From Rachycentron canadum (lineage: Eukaryota > Chordata > Actinopteri > Carangiformes > Rachycentridae): a DNA stretch of 64,000 bases. The stretch covers positions 6,917,149-6,981,148 of the forward strand of contig CM076660.1 in NCBI GenBank assembly GCA_038496675.1, written 5' to 3'. Below are positions 1 to 13,149 of this stretch, piece after piece. The translations under genes and the position numbers were made by a program. Every line of letters starts with the position of its first letter. The stretch's first letter is position 1. The notes beneath the pieces were generated by a model. It worked only from the letters and a program-made list of their open reading frames with translations. It ran no database searches and was not told the DNA's origin.

Positions 1-2030
1 GGGCCTGTGGATTTGTGGCTGCAAACTGGCGCCTGAGGGATTAAGTGGTCTGATATGAAGCAGAAGGTTAAATCATGCAGCTAAATATTATCTGTAAAGT
101 CAGACAAACTGTTTTTAAACTTAATGGCAACCAGTGTGTTGTAGGATAATGCTAAGGTAATAAACCTTGGCGACAGCATTGCTACAGAGATTTAGTTTCT
201 CTATACGCAGAGAGGTGACAAAAAAAAGTCTGAAGAGTTGAATAAAGAAACATACTGAATATAGATGCTCCCATACAGGGCAGGAGGCCCTGCTGAATGA
301 TTTAATTAACATGAAAATGAAGTGAATCATATGCTGGGCTTCAAATACCAAATCTAAGAATCTCAGCCCAGTTTCATAGCAATGTGTTTGACAGAGTCTA
401 TGCCAAGGCACATTGAAGCTGATCCATGACCCAAAAAGTCCTTCAAATTAACTGACAAAATATGTTTGCTTGTTCATGTCCTTGAGAGATGATTTGTCTG
501 TGCCTTCCAACACTGCTACAAATGACCATTGAAAAACAAATCAATTTCACGATGTGGCAGTGCTGTGGTTAAGGTTAAGTTAGGTCTCAACACTAACAGC
601 TTGTGTGGATTTAGGGAAATGTGTTTTGGATTACTTGGTTGAGGTTTGGAGACCTTCATCATCGTGGTTCCAATAATAAACACTTGGTGAAGGTCACAGA
701 ATGATTGTCATGCTTTAAGAAAGCAGCTGACTGTTGGATTGAAAAGAGAGGTCTCCCATTAAAGTCTGATTTTTTTTTTTTTTTTGTCCGATCTAGCTAC
801 CTCAGCCTCCCCTACACTGACTTTGTCTAGCTGTAATAATATATCCTGTCCGTGTCATTTCCTCCTGTCATGATTACTGCAGTCACTGGACGGCTTCATG
901 TGTCAGTGTGGGACATTTCCTGAAACTAAGCTGTTTTTTGGGGGCATTATTATTATTATATTTGGTAGTTTAAACTTTTGATAAATACAGGCCCAGATTT
1001 CTGTCCTATAATTATTCATAATCATTGAGCTAAACGTTCTGGTGCTGTTGGCTGGATGAAGAGAACAGCAAAGACATAGTGCTTTTGTACTGACTGTGCA
1101 TCAGGGAGGTTCTACAACAATGCCTGAGCAGCTGTCATTACACATGGCTGTGGCTATTTATAGTGACTGTGTTATTAATTCATCACATGTAGGCTACCTG
1201 TAAACCATCATTGGCGGTGAGAGCTCAGCAGAAAGAAGAAGCAATGATTCATTTCACCATCATCAAAGAAAAAGCAAAATAAGTAAACAAATATATATAA
1301 ATGTCCTTTTGGTTTGGATTCTACAGACGCCTGCGTAGACTGGAAAAAAGGAGATTTGCCAGTGTTACAGTCAGTGACACAACCTAAGCGCTGTAATATT
1401 ACATCTTGCACCTTTATAGCCTGTTTTATCTCTATTTTATCACGCTGTGTGTGTACACAGGCTCTGAAGCATGCATGAGGTGTGCACACTGCAGGGAAAT
1501 AACATATGCATGTTTTTCACTTGAACACGTTCATACATTTGGCCCCACATTTGAGGCGTTGAAGGCAAACAAAACACTAGATCCCTGTCCCTATCCCCTG
1601 TACTGTCTCTGTTATACTATATGATCATCATACTATCTCCTGCACCTGGAGCTGAACACTCTGGCTTCATTGTGAATAATTTACAGGAATTAATTGCTTC
1701 AGTTGAAAAAATAGGAACTAAGCCCAGCATATAGTCAGTCCATATGACTAAAGGGTTACACCTCAGCTGAGAGACCTCAATACAAAATTGATTTGTGTTT
1801 GATTTGTGTTTGATTGTCCATCCAGCTGTACTTTAAAAGGCATTCAGGCTGTTTTATTTGCCTAAGGTACGGAATCTGCCTCTTTTGTGAGCTGCTTAGT
1901 ATCATGCACTATTATTAAACCGAACGAAGTCTGGGGTTAGAATATCAAAGGTTCAGTTTTCTTTTGATTTTCTTTGTGAGAAATCTGTCTCTGCATGATG
2001 GAAATCGATCAAATACACCCTCCATTAATC
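1..2030. other. Non-coding DNA, no gene seen
   Basis: AT-leaning sequence with a 16-base poly-T at 770-785, a short ATT run near 948-960 and an 11-bp unit repeated about 2.4 times at 1790-1815. Open frames here are under 100 codons, have no recognisable domain and lack paired splice signals. I see no repeat family that I can name. Confidence 0.6.
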
Positions 2031-2044
2031 TTACCCCCACTTGT

Positions 2045-2260
2045 GTGAGAAAAAAGTGTTTTTTAAACACACACACACGCATACAAAAAAAAAAAAAACT
2101 GTTTCTCTCCGCTTGATGCCTGGGTTCCCAGGAGTGGTGCTCAGTGGGCAGCCTGTGCTAACACACACATACACACAAACTATATACGCCTGAGAACACA
2201 CATACACACCCTGTTGCACGCTCACATAAACACATAGACACACACACACAGAGCGGGTAA
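2045..2260. repeat. Interrupted (CA)n-rich tract
   Basis: A series of short CA blocks (around 2069-2080, 2161-2200 and 2238-2250) separated by unique sequence and an A12-13 run near 2086-2098. Slippage-prone low-complexity DNA. The cysteine/valine-rich frames read from the opposite strand are a by-product of the GT repeat. Confidence 0.75.
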
Positions 2261-2392
2261 TCTGTCTGATTGAAAGAGCTTTCAGACGGGTAATTAAATT
2301 TCCCAATGATCCGCTGCGGTGGCTACACACGAATCCAACTTTCAGAGGTGAGCAGACGACCGAGACCCACAGCAATAACACACAACTACTGC

Positions 2393-2398
<6 letters not shown>

Positions 2399-2425
<27 letters not shown>

Positions 2426-2426
2426 G
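2399..2426. repeat. (GA)n microsatellite
   Basis: An uninterrupted GA dinucleotide run of about 14 units, immediately after a CACACA block. A homopurine tract of this kind is typical of fish genomes. Confidence 0.95.
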
Positions 2427-2550
2427 TTATATTTCATGTTGACAAGGACAAGATAAACACTGGGGCCTTTAACGACCATTAGCTCAACTCTAACCTTCAT
2501 CTTCAGCACTTCTGCCACCCCGAAGTAATCCAAAAACAAACAGGCACGCA

Positions 2551-2555
<5 letters not shown>

Positions 2556-2584
<29 letters not shown>
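2556..2584. repeat. (AC)n microsatellite
   Basis: About 14 uninterrupted AC units preceded by a degenerate CACGCACGCAC stretch. A second, shorter AC run lies at about 2704-2719. Confidence 0.95.
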
Positions 2585-2796
2585 AGTCACACCCATCCAC
2601 ACATACTCTTACCAGTGCTACCTGCTGCCAGTAATGACAGTAATGCCAGAGACAGCCAAAACCATACATAAAACATTTTCTAATACCATTTCTCAAGATA
2701 AAACACACACACACACACTAACACATGAGGGGTAATCCAGGTGCAGAGTCAGGTGCATAACCAGGAAAATTTCATTTTTAAACATCTGTGTGACAT

Positions 2797-3035
2797 TTAA
2801 AGGAACAGTTTAACATTTTGACAGATGGCCTCTTTCAATTGACAGCTGTGTGGAAGGTGGTAGTTGATGATATTTTCTGAAAGAGACATTTATAGAACAT
2901 TTGTATTGTATTTTTTTCTAGTAGTACTCATGAAGTATGGTGCTAAATGTAGGACATAGTTATCTTAGCATAATAACTGGAGGCAAGGGGGAAAGCTAGC
3001 TTAATGTAACTTCTGGGCTGGGTGCAGTGAATGTG
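2797..3035 (+). repeat. Percomorph interspersed repeat A, copy 1
   Basis: The stretch opens with ttaaaggaacagtttaacat, runs through a poorly conserved middle, and contains ttagcataataactgg followed by an agggggaaagctagctt-like block. This order matches a short repeat common in perciform genomes, whose consensus I recall as an 'aacagtttaacattttggg' head and a 'ttagcataaagactggaaacaggggg' body. The copy is heavily diverged and shows no coding capacity. Similar fragments in the other orientation lie at 29.9 and 51.4 kb. Class (SINE, MITE or other) is not determined here. Confidence 0.6.
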
Positions 3036-4040
3036 TGCAGCAATGCAGTGTCTCATCGGCAGAGGGTCTTTATGCCATTGTTTTTGTAGAGACCAAAGAC
3101 AGCAGTTCACCACAGCTGGATCGATTGACTGTCACCAGGAAGTAAATCCATCACAAACTGTCATCACGTTTAATTCAGAGAAAGAAAATAAGTAAATTTC
3201 TCAAAATGCTGAAATATCACAGTTTAAGGTTTTACCTGGTTTGTGCAATGAGTCAGAAGTTGTTGTTTTGTGCAGCAAGAAGACACTTCACCAGTCACAG
3301 CGCGTTTTGCACAACAAGAAAAAAAAAGACAAAAATTATGAAAAAAGTTGAATAACCTGCTGATTCTGTGCCAGAAAGCCTCAAAATAACTTCTATCCAT
3401 TTTCCAATAACGAGCCTACAATTAGCTCATCAATGTTCACAGCTTTGGTATAAGTGGGAAAAAAAAGTTGTTTTCCTTTTGCCTGTTCCCTCCTAGCAGG
3501 TGGCTGGTTTCACTTAAAGTATTCATCCTCCCAGGTAAAAACAAATGAACGGTGTTGTTATGAGTTGTCTGCTCACAGCAAATACAGGCCAAGAAACACA
3601 ATAACGGCTGCCCGTTGGGCTAAATGTAGCATAACGGCAGCAATGAGAAGAACAGAGGTTATAAAAGCACCGGTGTGATTTGATCACCAAATGGCATGGC
3701 AACCAGCCCCTGGCCAAGCAGCCTAAATTAATTGAGGTCTCCCAAGTGAGACAAAGGCCAAGCTAATCGAGCTGCGCGGGCTCAGTTTGTTAAGCTCAAA
3801 AGGCAATAACAGCAGGTTAGACACACATCTAGATCTGTCAGCAAACATGAATTAGCCGCACACTTGAGTTTTACTAACCCATGCTGTTGTGTAGTTTTAG
3901 GAGGGAGAGTTTATTCGTTCCTGTTGGGAGATTCTCTTCACTTTTCAATGTCTTCTCTGCAGAGGAAGGTCAGAGTGGAGAGTCAGAACAGAACAGGATC
4001 CCCAGAGCTGTTCGAGATGCAGTGTGTGTTGCTCAAGAAC
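3036..4040. other. Non-coding DNA; possible conserved element at 3700-3800
   Basis: No repeat recognised. The stretch at about 3700-3800 (ggtctcccaagtgagacaaa and neighbouring sequence with an AATTA core and an agctgcgcgggctc block) has the balanced, non-repetitive look of a conserved non-coding element. That is only an impression and needs cross-species alignment. The small frames on both strands here have no family resemblance. Confidence 0.4.
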
Positions 4041-4047
4041 ACTTCAG

Positions 4048-4100
4048 TAGGTGTGTGTGAGTGTGTAGGTGTGTGTGTGTGCGTGCGTGCGTGCGTGTTT
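4048..4100. repeat. Degenerate (GT)n/(GC-GT)n microsatellite
   Basis: GTGTGT blocks interrupted by GA and AG, ending in four GTGC units. A short (TATC)n run follows at about 4136-4152. Confidence 0.85.
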
Positions 4101-4154
4101 TTCTATGTGTGGGAGAAGGACTGAGAGGGAATTTGTATCTATCTATCTATTTAG

Positions 4155-5485
4155 AGGACTTTGCTGTATTTTGTAAGTTGTCAGGTTGCCTGAAGTTTGC
4201 AAAAGATAGGTGAAATTTCAGAGAACATCACATACACACATGCGCACACACACACAAATGCACAGACAGACAAGCAATGTGCCCATCACTTCTTTTTCTA
4301 ACCGTTTTTTTTTTTTAACACACTTAATCAAATCTGCTGATGACAACAGCTCACGTCTTCAGCTTCAGGATCCCATCTGGACAATATGTGCACAACTTGG
4401 AGTGTGTTTGTGTTTGACTCTGTGTGTGGGAACATGAGAGGTAGAGAGGAGAAAACAGAATAAAATGAAAGAAAGCACAGGGAGAACAAGAGAAAGGAGG
4501 CTTAAAGGGGTGGAGAGAGGGATGTGTCTTGTTCTTTGTCGTTCTCTCTCTGCCTCTCTTTCCTTTTTTTACCCCCACTGTAATTAGACAGGTCTGTGTG
4601 AGCAGCATAGCAAGCAGAATGATAGAGGAGTCAAAGGGAAGTGGGGGGGAAGGAATTAGTCAGGGGAGACATGATGAAGCCAAATACTAGAACAGTGCAG
4701 GATGATTAGATTAGATCAGATGGAAAAAGAAAGGTGGCAGGACACCAAATAAACAGCGTGGAGTGGCTCAGATGAGACAAAGGAAGACGTGATATGATAT
4801 GATACTGCGGATGTGATGAAAATTCCCTCTTCTGCTTTTAATTGCGGATGCACAAAAGGTAGCATGATAATAGAACAATCACAAGAGGATGCAGAGTACA
4901 GAGGCTCAGCCACTACAGCTTTTCCATCTGCGGTGTTTATCTGATATCTGATTTCAGCGCCAGTGTGAAATTGGGACACGAGAGAGAGGCTGGGACAAGA
5001 CAAAGTCGGTACCTGGAGGGGGAGGGGGAGGGGGGTGTAAGAGGAAGAGAGATGTGAGGAGGGGTGGGACTGGGAGCAATTCACTAGCTTGTTAAAATAT
5101 CACTAATTACCAGCTGCCCTTGCAATATAATGAGTCTACCTGAGTGCTAAGAGCTGAGGGGCAGCAGCGAGACAGATATAATAACAGGACAGGGGGAGAG
5201 CGGGGAGAGAAAAGAAATTATGGGAGGCTGTGATAAAAAGAAAGGACGTGACAAGCAGGGGTCAATGAGGTGCAGTGTTCATGTAAACAGAGGTACTGTC
5301 ACAGAAATGACAGCAGGAAAGGCTGTGATTGTAAACGATATGATAGACAAATGCACATTTGTGAGGCAGAGAGGAAAACACACTGTAATTACAGCTAATG
5401 ATCAAGAGTTGCAGCTAATGATAAGTTTCATGATTGATGAGTCTCCTGATCATTATTTTGAGTCTTAAATTAACAGTTTAGCCTA
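4155..5485. other. Non-coding, purine-rich DNA with a G-rich tract
   Basis: The stretch contains a poly-T at about 4308-4317, purine-rich blocks at 4440-4660, and a G-rich tract at 5018-5035 made of runs of five, five and six G separated by single A. That tract could form a G-quadruplex on the + strand. Its complement is a strong polypyrimidine tract ending in CAG, so on the - strand it resembles a splice acceptor, but the frame beyond it (5010 down to about 4716) matches nothing I know. The block 5090-5130 combines AATTA and CAGCTG motifs and may be a regulatory element. Confidence 0.45.
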
Positions 5486-5935
5486 TAATGTGGCTATGCT
5501 AGCAGTTAGGAGAGCCTGTTCTTAGGTACAATAGTGCTTTGGGCTCAATGCTAACGGCACATTAACATGCTAACATGCTCACAGTGACAATGCAAACATG
5601 CTGATGTTTTGGCATATTTGGTTCACTATGTCCATCATCTTAGTTTATCGCGTTAGCATGCTAATGTTAGGATAAAATACAAAGTAGATGCCAGCTTTGC
5701 AGGAATTTGGTTCCTAAACCAAAAAATACTGGACAAAGTTTTAGTTTTAGTTTTACAGTTCATCCTGAGGAGGACACAAATGTGTGTATCCAATTTCATG
5801 GAAATGCAGCCAATTGTTGTTGAGACATTTTACGTTGTTTTCTTCATGGTGGCGCTGTAAGGAGAGTTAGGGGATCACCACAACCAGGGGAATTCATCAT
5901 CTGGGGACCATGAATGTCTGAACCAGCTATTGTGG
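5486..5935. repeat. Percomorph interspersed repeat B, copy 1
   Basis: Dense gctaac/catgct motifs (gctaacatgctcacagtgac at 5570-5589) are followed by a block about an aaataccaaagtc-like 'tttggtcataaacc' region and then 'aatttcatggaaatgcagcc', 'ttgttgagacattt', 'atggtggcgctgtaagg' and 'atgaatgtctgaacca'. This succession matches a repeat that is very abundant in perciform genomes. The copy is nearly full length but diverged, with no coding capacity. A shorter relative is at 41.9 kb. Confidence 0.8.
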
Positions 5936-5939
5936 CAAA

Positions 5940-5990
5940 ATCAAATTCAAATTCCTTTATTTGTCCCACAGTGGGGGCAGGGCTTGTTGA
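5940..5990. repeat. Short 'ctttatttgtcccacag' repeat fragment
   Basis: The segment caaattcaaattcctttatt followed by tgtcccacagtggggg resembles the terminal part of a widespread fish retroposon. It abuts the end of the preceding repeat, which suggests nested or adjacent insertions. Confidence 0.4.
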
Positions 5991-5999
5991 ACCTTTTCA

Positions 6000-8820
6000 G
6001 TCTGAGCCAAGTTCCCAGAGCAGCACATCTTCAAACCAGTGGTCTGAAATTCAGATATTTAATGTATAATTATATAAATTCAATGCGAGCAGTAAGCTAA
6101 GATCAGCTATTAAATCAACTAAACTATTAATCACGTATCACAGTTGCTGTAGCTTAATTTCTCAGCACTAGCCTAAAGATCTGTCAGGTACTTAGTTGAT
6201 AAATCCAGAGCAGACAAAAGTAAACATAAATCATCCCAAATGTCCAACTATTTGATCAGAGATCATAAAGGGTGCAGTAAACACAAGCATGAGATGACTG
6301 TTGTGTCATTTTTCTGCTTTATTGGGGAATAACAGTTTCAGCTCCGCGAGGCGTGCACACTAACCACTGAAAATACAGATCCGTTGGATGGAAATAGACT
6401 TAAAAAGGTCAGTGCTTACAGCAGCATTGACAGTAGTAAAGGCAGTGTCCTTGTGGAGCATGACAGCAATAGAGAGGAGAAGAGAAAAGACTGCAGCACC
6501 TTGTTGCAAGCACAAGGTTACAAACTGCTAGTTTAGCAAATCCTGCATGTTAACTGCAGTGTTGGGGGAATGTTTTGGTGCAGATCAAAATATATTTTCA
6601 TTGAACACACAACAACTGTTTTTACAGGTTATTTTGGGCCGTTTTTTTTTTTTTTTTTTCTTTTCTTTTTTGATAGTGTGCATTTGAGTGAGACAAAAAA
6701 AACAACAACAACACTGGGCTGGTGACATGAGACAAATGTCGCAGAGCACACATGAAACCAGAACATCACTGGTACATGGTAACTGCTGATGCAGCTGAGC
6801 CACTAAGATGCCCTGAGGGCTTCATGTGTGAAGGTTTTTACAATGAGCAAAATTTAAAATGAAAATAAAAGAGAGAACCCATACATTTACTCTGTTGTCC
6901 TAAATGCACATGCAGGACAGTTTCTTCACATTTTATCTAAATACTCAAGGAAATGTTTCTTTTTATATGTTGCATGAAGTGATACAGCTTTAGTAGTTAA
7001 AAAAAGACATTGCGCCAAAAGCCATATGTGTTACATAAAACTGAATTTTTAGTTGAGCATCGCAATAATAGGGATTTGCTGTCAATCTGAGCCACTTCTT
7101 GTAACTCTCATTCTATAGCATCATTCAATTTAATTTTAGCGTTTCCACGTCATGACACACAAAGTTAAAGATCCCTGCTGACATGTTTTATGACATAGAA
7201 AAATACGCCATTTTGAATAATAATTTATGATTGTATGCTTTTTTAAAAAAAAAAATTAAAAAAGCAAAAAAGTTTCATTCTTTAATTCGCACTTGCTCCT
7301 GCTTCCTTGTTAATTTCAAACGTTTAGCTGCTGGACACTAGGTTTCTCCGACAGACTGTATTTACATTGAAAGCTTCACATATCCACATTTCACATGTGT
7401 ACGCTGCATATTGGACCAACATGATATCAACTGTTTGTGATATCATGAAATTCTGCTCGTTTGCAGACGTGTTCAAGTCAGATTCAAAGGCAAATATGGA
7501 GAACAACCCACCCGTGAACAGATGAATGTGAAAACAGCCTTCTAGTATCAAACTCTGCTCAACATCCAAGTGATGTAACAACAAGCAAAATGCATTTTTG
7601 AGTGGAGGAGGACTTTAGAAATAGATTAAACAATAAATTACAGCATGTACCATTTACAAATCCAGTACATGTTGGCTAAGTATGTGGGTGTTTTGAAAGG
7701 AAGGACAGGCTATGAAAATCCTCCCTCGGCGAGTAACATCAAGGGGAGCAGCAGAGGGTTGTGTTTGTACAGCACATGTCGCAGACCTGAATGTATATGA
7801 ACCAGGGCTGTTTGGAAAAAGAGCATGCTGCCTTACACTGTGGCAAAAAAAAAAAAAACAAAACGTCACGATGTATGTTCATGAATGGCTTGACAAAGAG
7901 ACCTAGTTACAAAACACACATGATTCATACAGAACATTCTGCTGCCACGTTGATGAGTAATTATGGCTCTGCTTTCATAAGTAGAATATGCATAATGAAT
8001 TCTGGATTATTTTGGAGCACGCAGTTCGTGTTGTGCCAAAAGACAGTGTTCACCAAGCATACACACCTGTGCTGAAATACTGTTGACTACGGCCAGAGGT
8101 TTTAAGCCTCAGATTAAGGGAGCGTGGTCTCTGTGATTCTCGCATAAATCATTATCGCAACAGATTCACAGAAGAGTCTGAGCTAATTGTTGATAAATCA
8201 ACAGTTATTAGAGGAGATGAGAATGCAAGCAAATGTAGATGAGAAATGCCTTTCAGGTTTTTTTTTTCTAAAGTATATCACAAGACAAGGCTGTGTAACA
8301 AATTTTGGGCATGTAGATATCTGGAAACCTTTACTTTGAACGTTATACAGCACGCATGATTTCAAAAGCCCATCAACATGTACACACTTCTGCTTTCCCT
8401 CGGTTCAATCATCCAACTCTGCAGGAGGTGGTGTAAACAAAATGGAATAGTGCTTTGTACTCTGTCACAAATGGGTTTGTATTTAGCGAGGATTTTATTC
8501 TATTTTTTGGTGCTCTGGGGAGCAGATCAGCATTTTAGGGTTAAGTAGAATCCGTAGGACATTCTCCAGCTGTTTGGCATGCGGCATCATGAACACAGGA
8601 TCAAGGCAGCTCATGCATCCGACTGCAGCGCACATCAGAGCAGCTCTCTCAATCAACTTTTCCCTGATGTGGTAGTGGGAGAGAAGCTGTCTGTTTTCAT
8701 GTATTTCTAGTTTAGTTCTGCTAGTTTGCTTGGAGATAATATTGTATCTATAGTTTTATGCAAATTTAGTTTAGTTTTTTTCTTTATGGCTTGAAACTGT
8801 TTAGTTAACTTCAACATTTT
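6000..8820. other. Non-coding DNA, no gene seen
   Basis: Contains an 18-base poly-T at 6642-6659 followed by T-rich sequence, A-rich tracts near 7235-7270 and an A-tract at about 7845-7858. Open frames are below 95 codons and show no domain, signal peptide or membrane pattern. No named repeat recognised. Confidence 0.55.
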
Positions 8821-11800
8821 GAAGAGTGTTTATTTTATTTATTTTAATTTTTTTTTGGTCCATTCAAGTTTGTAGGCAGTCTCCCTCCCCTCCCCAGTTC
8901 TCTAAGTATCTAATTCTTAGGCTACCACTGGGTCGTCTGTCTGAAATTTTTAGAAACGTTATAGCTGTAGAAAAACTGTTCCTCTGCCTCAAAGGACTGT
9001 GCACTTAGGGGGGCTGCTGTCATGCCACTTATGTGCATAAGCAGCAGTGGCCTTTTCCAGAGAACTGTAGGATGCTGATGAGGTGCCTGGGTGAGGGCAC
9101 TTTGACGTCTTCTATTTTGCAAATTTTAGTTTTCTCTGGCTGTGAATGTATTCCTGCATGCCTCTCAGCTGCTAAATTTTTCAACCATCCGTAGACACAA
9201 AACTTTGAAGGAAATTTGAAAGGAAAGAGTGATGTTCAAAAACATCAACTCGTGGCGTATCAGGGAGAAGTTGCCAAGTGGCTCTCAGGACTCTTGGTGT
9301 CTCTGGTTGTTTGAAAGCTCTTTAAGTCTTCCTCACATCCGTATGAAGTGACTCACATCTTAAGTCCTAATACAACCCAACTATGTTGTTGCAAAACCAC
9401 ACAAACCACCAGTGTAGCAGTAATACCATCTTAGAGAATGTACTAATAATGCAGTTTTTAAAGTTGTAATCCTTAAGATGTCAGTCTGGGTGAGTAGGAG
9501 ACACCTGTGGTTTACATAACAGTGACTATGTTTCAGTACTGCAGCAAATATTTGTTGAGCAGCTACTTTGCCATAAATACAACTTAGGTGCAACTTAGAC
9601 TTAATCTTGTTTTAATAAAATAATCGGCCAAAAAAAGCCACAACCACGGTCTGACTTGGTGCGGCACATAGTGTGAATATTTTTCCACACAGTAAAGTTT
9701 CGCAGGTTGCTGCCTGCAGCTCACTGTGGCTGCTCCATCTTGTGCCATTACCTACCAAAGCGTTTTTTAGTGTTAATGATACCAGCAGCCGGAAACATTA
9801 GCAGTAAGTTATTGTAATACAGCTTTGACCTGATGTCGAGAGCAAACAGGAAAGACTCAGGGGGAGATCCTTGGGATGAAATACTTGACTTACTAGTTTC
9901 CAGCTCATGACCAGCAGTTTCCATTAGTAACAATGAAATCTACCACAAAGAAAACACAAGAAACCACCTACCTACATCACAAATTTCTGCACAAGCTTTT
10001 ACAAATGTTTATGCAGTTTTCTCCAATCTGATTCAAACTCCAGATTCAAGTAACTGCAGATAAATGACAGCAACAGCTTGAATACATTTGGGCATTGTGT
10101 CCTCCAGCTTCTTTTTTAGGTCACTTTCCTGCGTTGATAAAAAACTGCCATGCACTGTGAACCACAGCTGCCAAGAGAGATGAGCTCTGACATGTCTGGG
10201 TCTTCAGGACTTAAGGACTTTTAAAATCCCCTTTGTAAACTCCTTGGTTTAGATTGGAGCATTTTAAAGGATATTTTTACAAATGTAGAAGGTCTGAATC
10301 CAGGTATGGCACGACAACTTTTCTTTCTTTAACTTTTACTATTGTAAAACCATCTTTTCAGACAGTGTCACTTTGTTTAAACCCTCTTCAAAAGATATGA
10401 CATTGCTTTTTGACAACTTTGTGTACCTGAGTGGCTATCCTCTGAGGTAAGATGACAGACCACAACATGAAAGGGAGGCTGTTTTTGTTGCACAACATGA
10501 CTATAACTCCAATGTCTGGAAACATTTGCTCACGAATATATGAGAGAAGTGTGAGCATGAAGTGTGAGTTGAATAAAAAGTCTGATATAACTGTGTTGAT
10601 GACCCAGAGAAGCTCTGCTTCATGCACTGCTTGGTCTGAGAATAAAACTCTTCTACTTGAACTACTGTAGAGCAGAGACACTGATCTCGAGTGCATCCTT
10701 CTTCCATTTGTGTTGCAAACTTATTTTTATAGTTTTCTTTCATGGCTGCATTAAATGTTGAGCTTCCTTGATCACTATTGCCTCCTTTGTATTTTCTACT
10801 TTGAGCTTTTGCTTCACTGGTTTTCAATTTTTAGTAGATGTAAATCTCTTTGTGTGATGTAAAGGTAATTTGGAAATTGTCTGAGACCCTCAGATGGGTT
10901 TGGGCTTGTGCATAACCATCGAGTGTTGAAAGATCTGTCATCATCATTATCAGCTTCAGAGAATGTATTTGCATTACACCCATTTTGCTTCTGTAAATCT
11001 CACCCATCTTCATTCTACCATGCAATTCTTTGTCCTATTATTTAAAAGGAGAATATTGTTACTGCCGAGGGTTACAATGGACAGCTGACTTTTATTAATG
11101 CTGCACCATCAGCTTGTAACGCATCTCTTACATTTAATATCAATATGTCCCGTCACCTCAGTTACTGCTTAAAAGAGGCAGTGCAGAGAATTAAGATATT
11201 TATGAGCTCTAAATGTTTTAGTGTTTTTCAGCAGAACAGTCCTAACCGTGGAAAAGTTTAGACAGAGACTTAACACCTCCCACGCTTCAACCAGCCACTG
11301 CCAAACGCAGCTGCAGGCATATTGTTCCTGCCTGAAACTTGTTTTTCTTCCTTAGCAGACAAAGGATTTTTTAGCCCAAATGAAGTGTTTACCATGACAA
11401 TCCTTCATTTTCAAGTGGCTTACATCTGGCTCATTGCCGGTGTGATTCCCATCACAGGAAAAACTATAAGTGTTGAAAACAGTGAGCCGTTGTTATTTAC
11501 TATACGAGATCAATTTCTGTGCTATATCTAACTCTGAAACTGGATTAACTGAATCTGTAAAAGTATGTAGAGGTGGATGTAGTCAAGGTGTGTTTTTATA
11601 GCTTTGAATGAACGTGTTCAACACCTTTTGGGAAAGGATCAGTATTTACGTGATCCAGACTGTTTGAGGCTATGCATGAATGCAAAAGTTTTGGGTGTCA
11701 TGTCAAGGCTGAATTTGCCGTTTCTTGACTCTGCTGTTTCTGCAGTTTCTTCCTAGCAGCGCTGGGAGAAAGACAGTGACTCAGGTGGTTGAGGTCATGA

Positions 11801-12960
11801 CTGTATTGGGCATCCTCTCACGTCCACTGCAACCAGTCTGGCGCGGTCAGTGGCTGAGGTGTCACAGATTTGAGAACAGGAGAGGTTTTTTGTCACAGAG
11901 GTGAACTCTGACAGGGGCTGGAGAAGATGAAGGAGAAAAGCACTTGGTTGAAGGAACTGTGTCTGTTTTGGTGTGGAGGAAATCTTGACACGAGTTCCAT
12001 TTGTCAGTAGTAATGGAGAGGATTTCCAGAGTGTGATTCAGTGATGTAGGAAAATGCACAAGGCTGCCACAGCTGATGGGATCCTGGTATACTTCCCAAG
12101 TGACGGTGGGCATGTCGCTGCACACTGACTGTGCTAAACATTAAGAACGGAGGTTGTTTTCATCAACACTGATGAGGTGAATCCAAGCAAACACCATTAT
12201 CTTCCCTTATTAAATATCAATCACAGCATTAAACAAAACATACAAACATCCAGATGAACAGCAGCTGATGTGTTACAGTAAAAAGCTTATGATCATTTAA
12301 ATATAACTGCAGCTCAAAGTCAGGAAGATGTTCCTGGTGCTTTGTACTCTCGGTGTAGTTGATCATCCTCCGTGGGAAAAAACCAAAAACTAATTGTCAG
12401 ATTGTAATTGTAAGAAACATTTAAAATGGAAATGGAATTCTTATTATACTTGACTGCACACTGTCGCCTCTCATTTTAACTGCTGTGTTTTCAACATTGA
12501 AAGCCGCAGACACTTTCAGCCTATTGTAATATATTCAATCTTTGAAAATCTTTCCTTTCAAGTCACACGACACACCTGTGTACATACATATTCTATGTCC
12601 ATGCGATCTTCACACATTTCCACATGTCTGCAGGCTACTTACAAATGAACATGCCGCGGTGCTGTGATGTGCTGCCACAGCTGTCTTATCATTTCCAGTT
12701 TGGACAGATTTTTATTGCTGCCACCTCTTAGAGTCTGTCAGCGTTGTCATTGCTGGCGTGCTTGAGTGTGTCTCATTGTGGCTAGCGTGTGCATGTATAT
12801 GACAACAATAGAGAGAGGTAGAAAGGGAAAATAATTTTTTGATGGGAAGGCATTTATTTCAGACAAGTTTATAATTTGCATACGGTGATAGCGCCGGAAT
12901 CTGCTGTAAAACTGCTGTAATAATTGGCACCCTTTCATCTGGGACACAATTGGGGAGAGA
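8821..12960. other. Non-coding DNA, no gene seen
   Basis: Mostly single-copy-looking sequence. The block 8870-9120 vaguely resembles a dispersed repeat but not well enough to name. The longest frames (about 100 to 117 codons on the - strand at 10388-10827 and 12747-13100) are unremarkable and lack exon boundaries. Confidence 0.5.
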
Positions 12961-12961
12961 G

Positions 12962-12999
12962 AGTGTGTGTATGTGTGTGTGTGTGCACGTGTGTGTAGA
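12962..12999. repeat. Interrupted (GT)n microsatellite
   Basis: GT units broken by GTAT and GCAC. A second pure run of about nine GT units lies at 13128-13145. Confidence 0.85.
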
Positions 13000-13149
13000 T
13001 GGGAATATACTGTATGTGTATATGTGCTTGTCTGTGTATCCTGCTTTGCATAAATGGCTTCCTCCTGTGGCCCTGTGAAAGGAGATGTGGATTGGGACAA
13101 TAAAGGAGGATTAGATTGTGTCTGAGGGTGTGTGTGTGTGTGTGTTGGC

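Noticed and set aside
8870..9120. Possible dispersed repeat with ctgttcctctgcctc
   Set aside because: Some resemblance to a fish repeat, but too short and diverged to claim.
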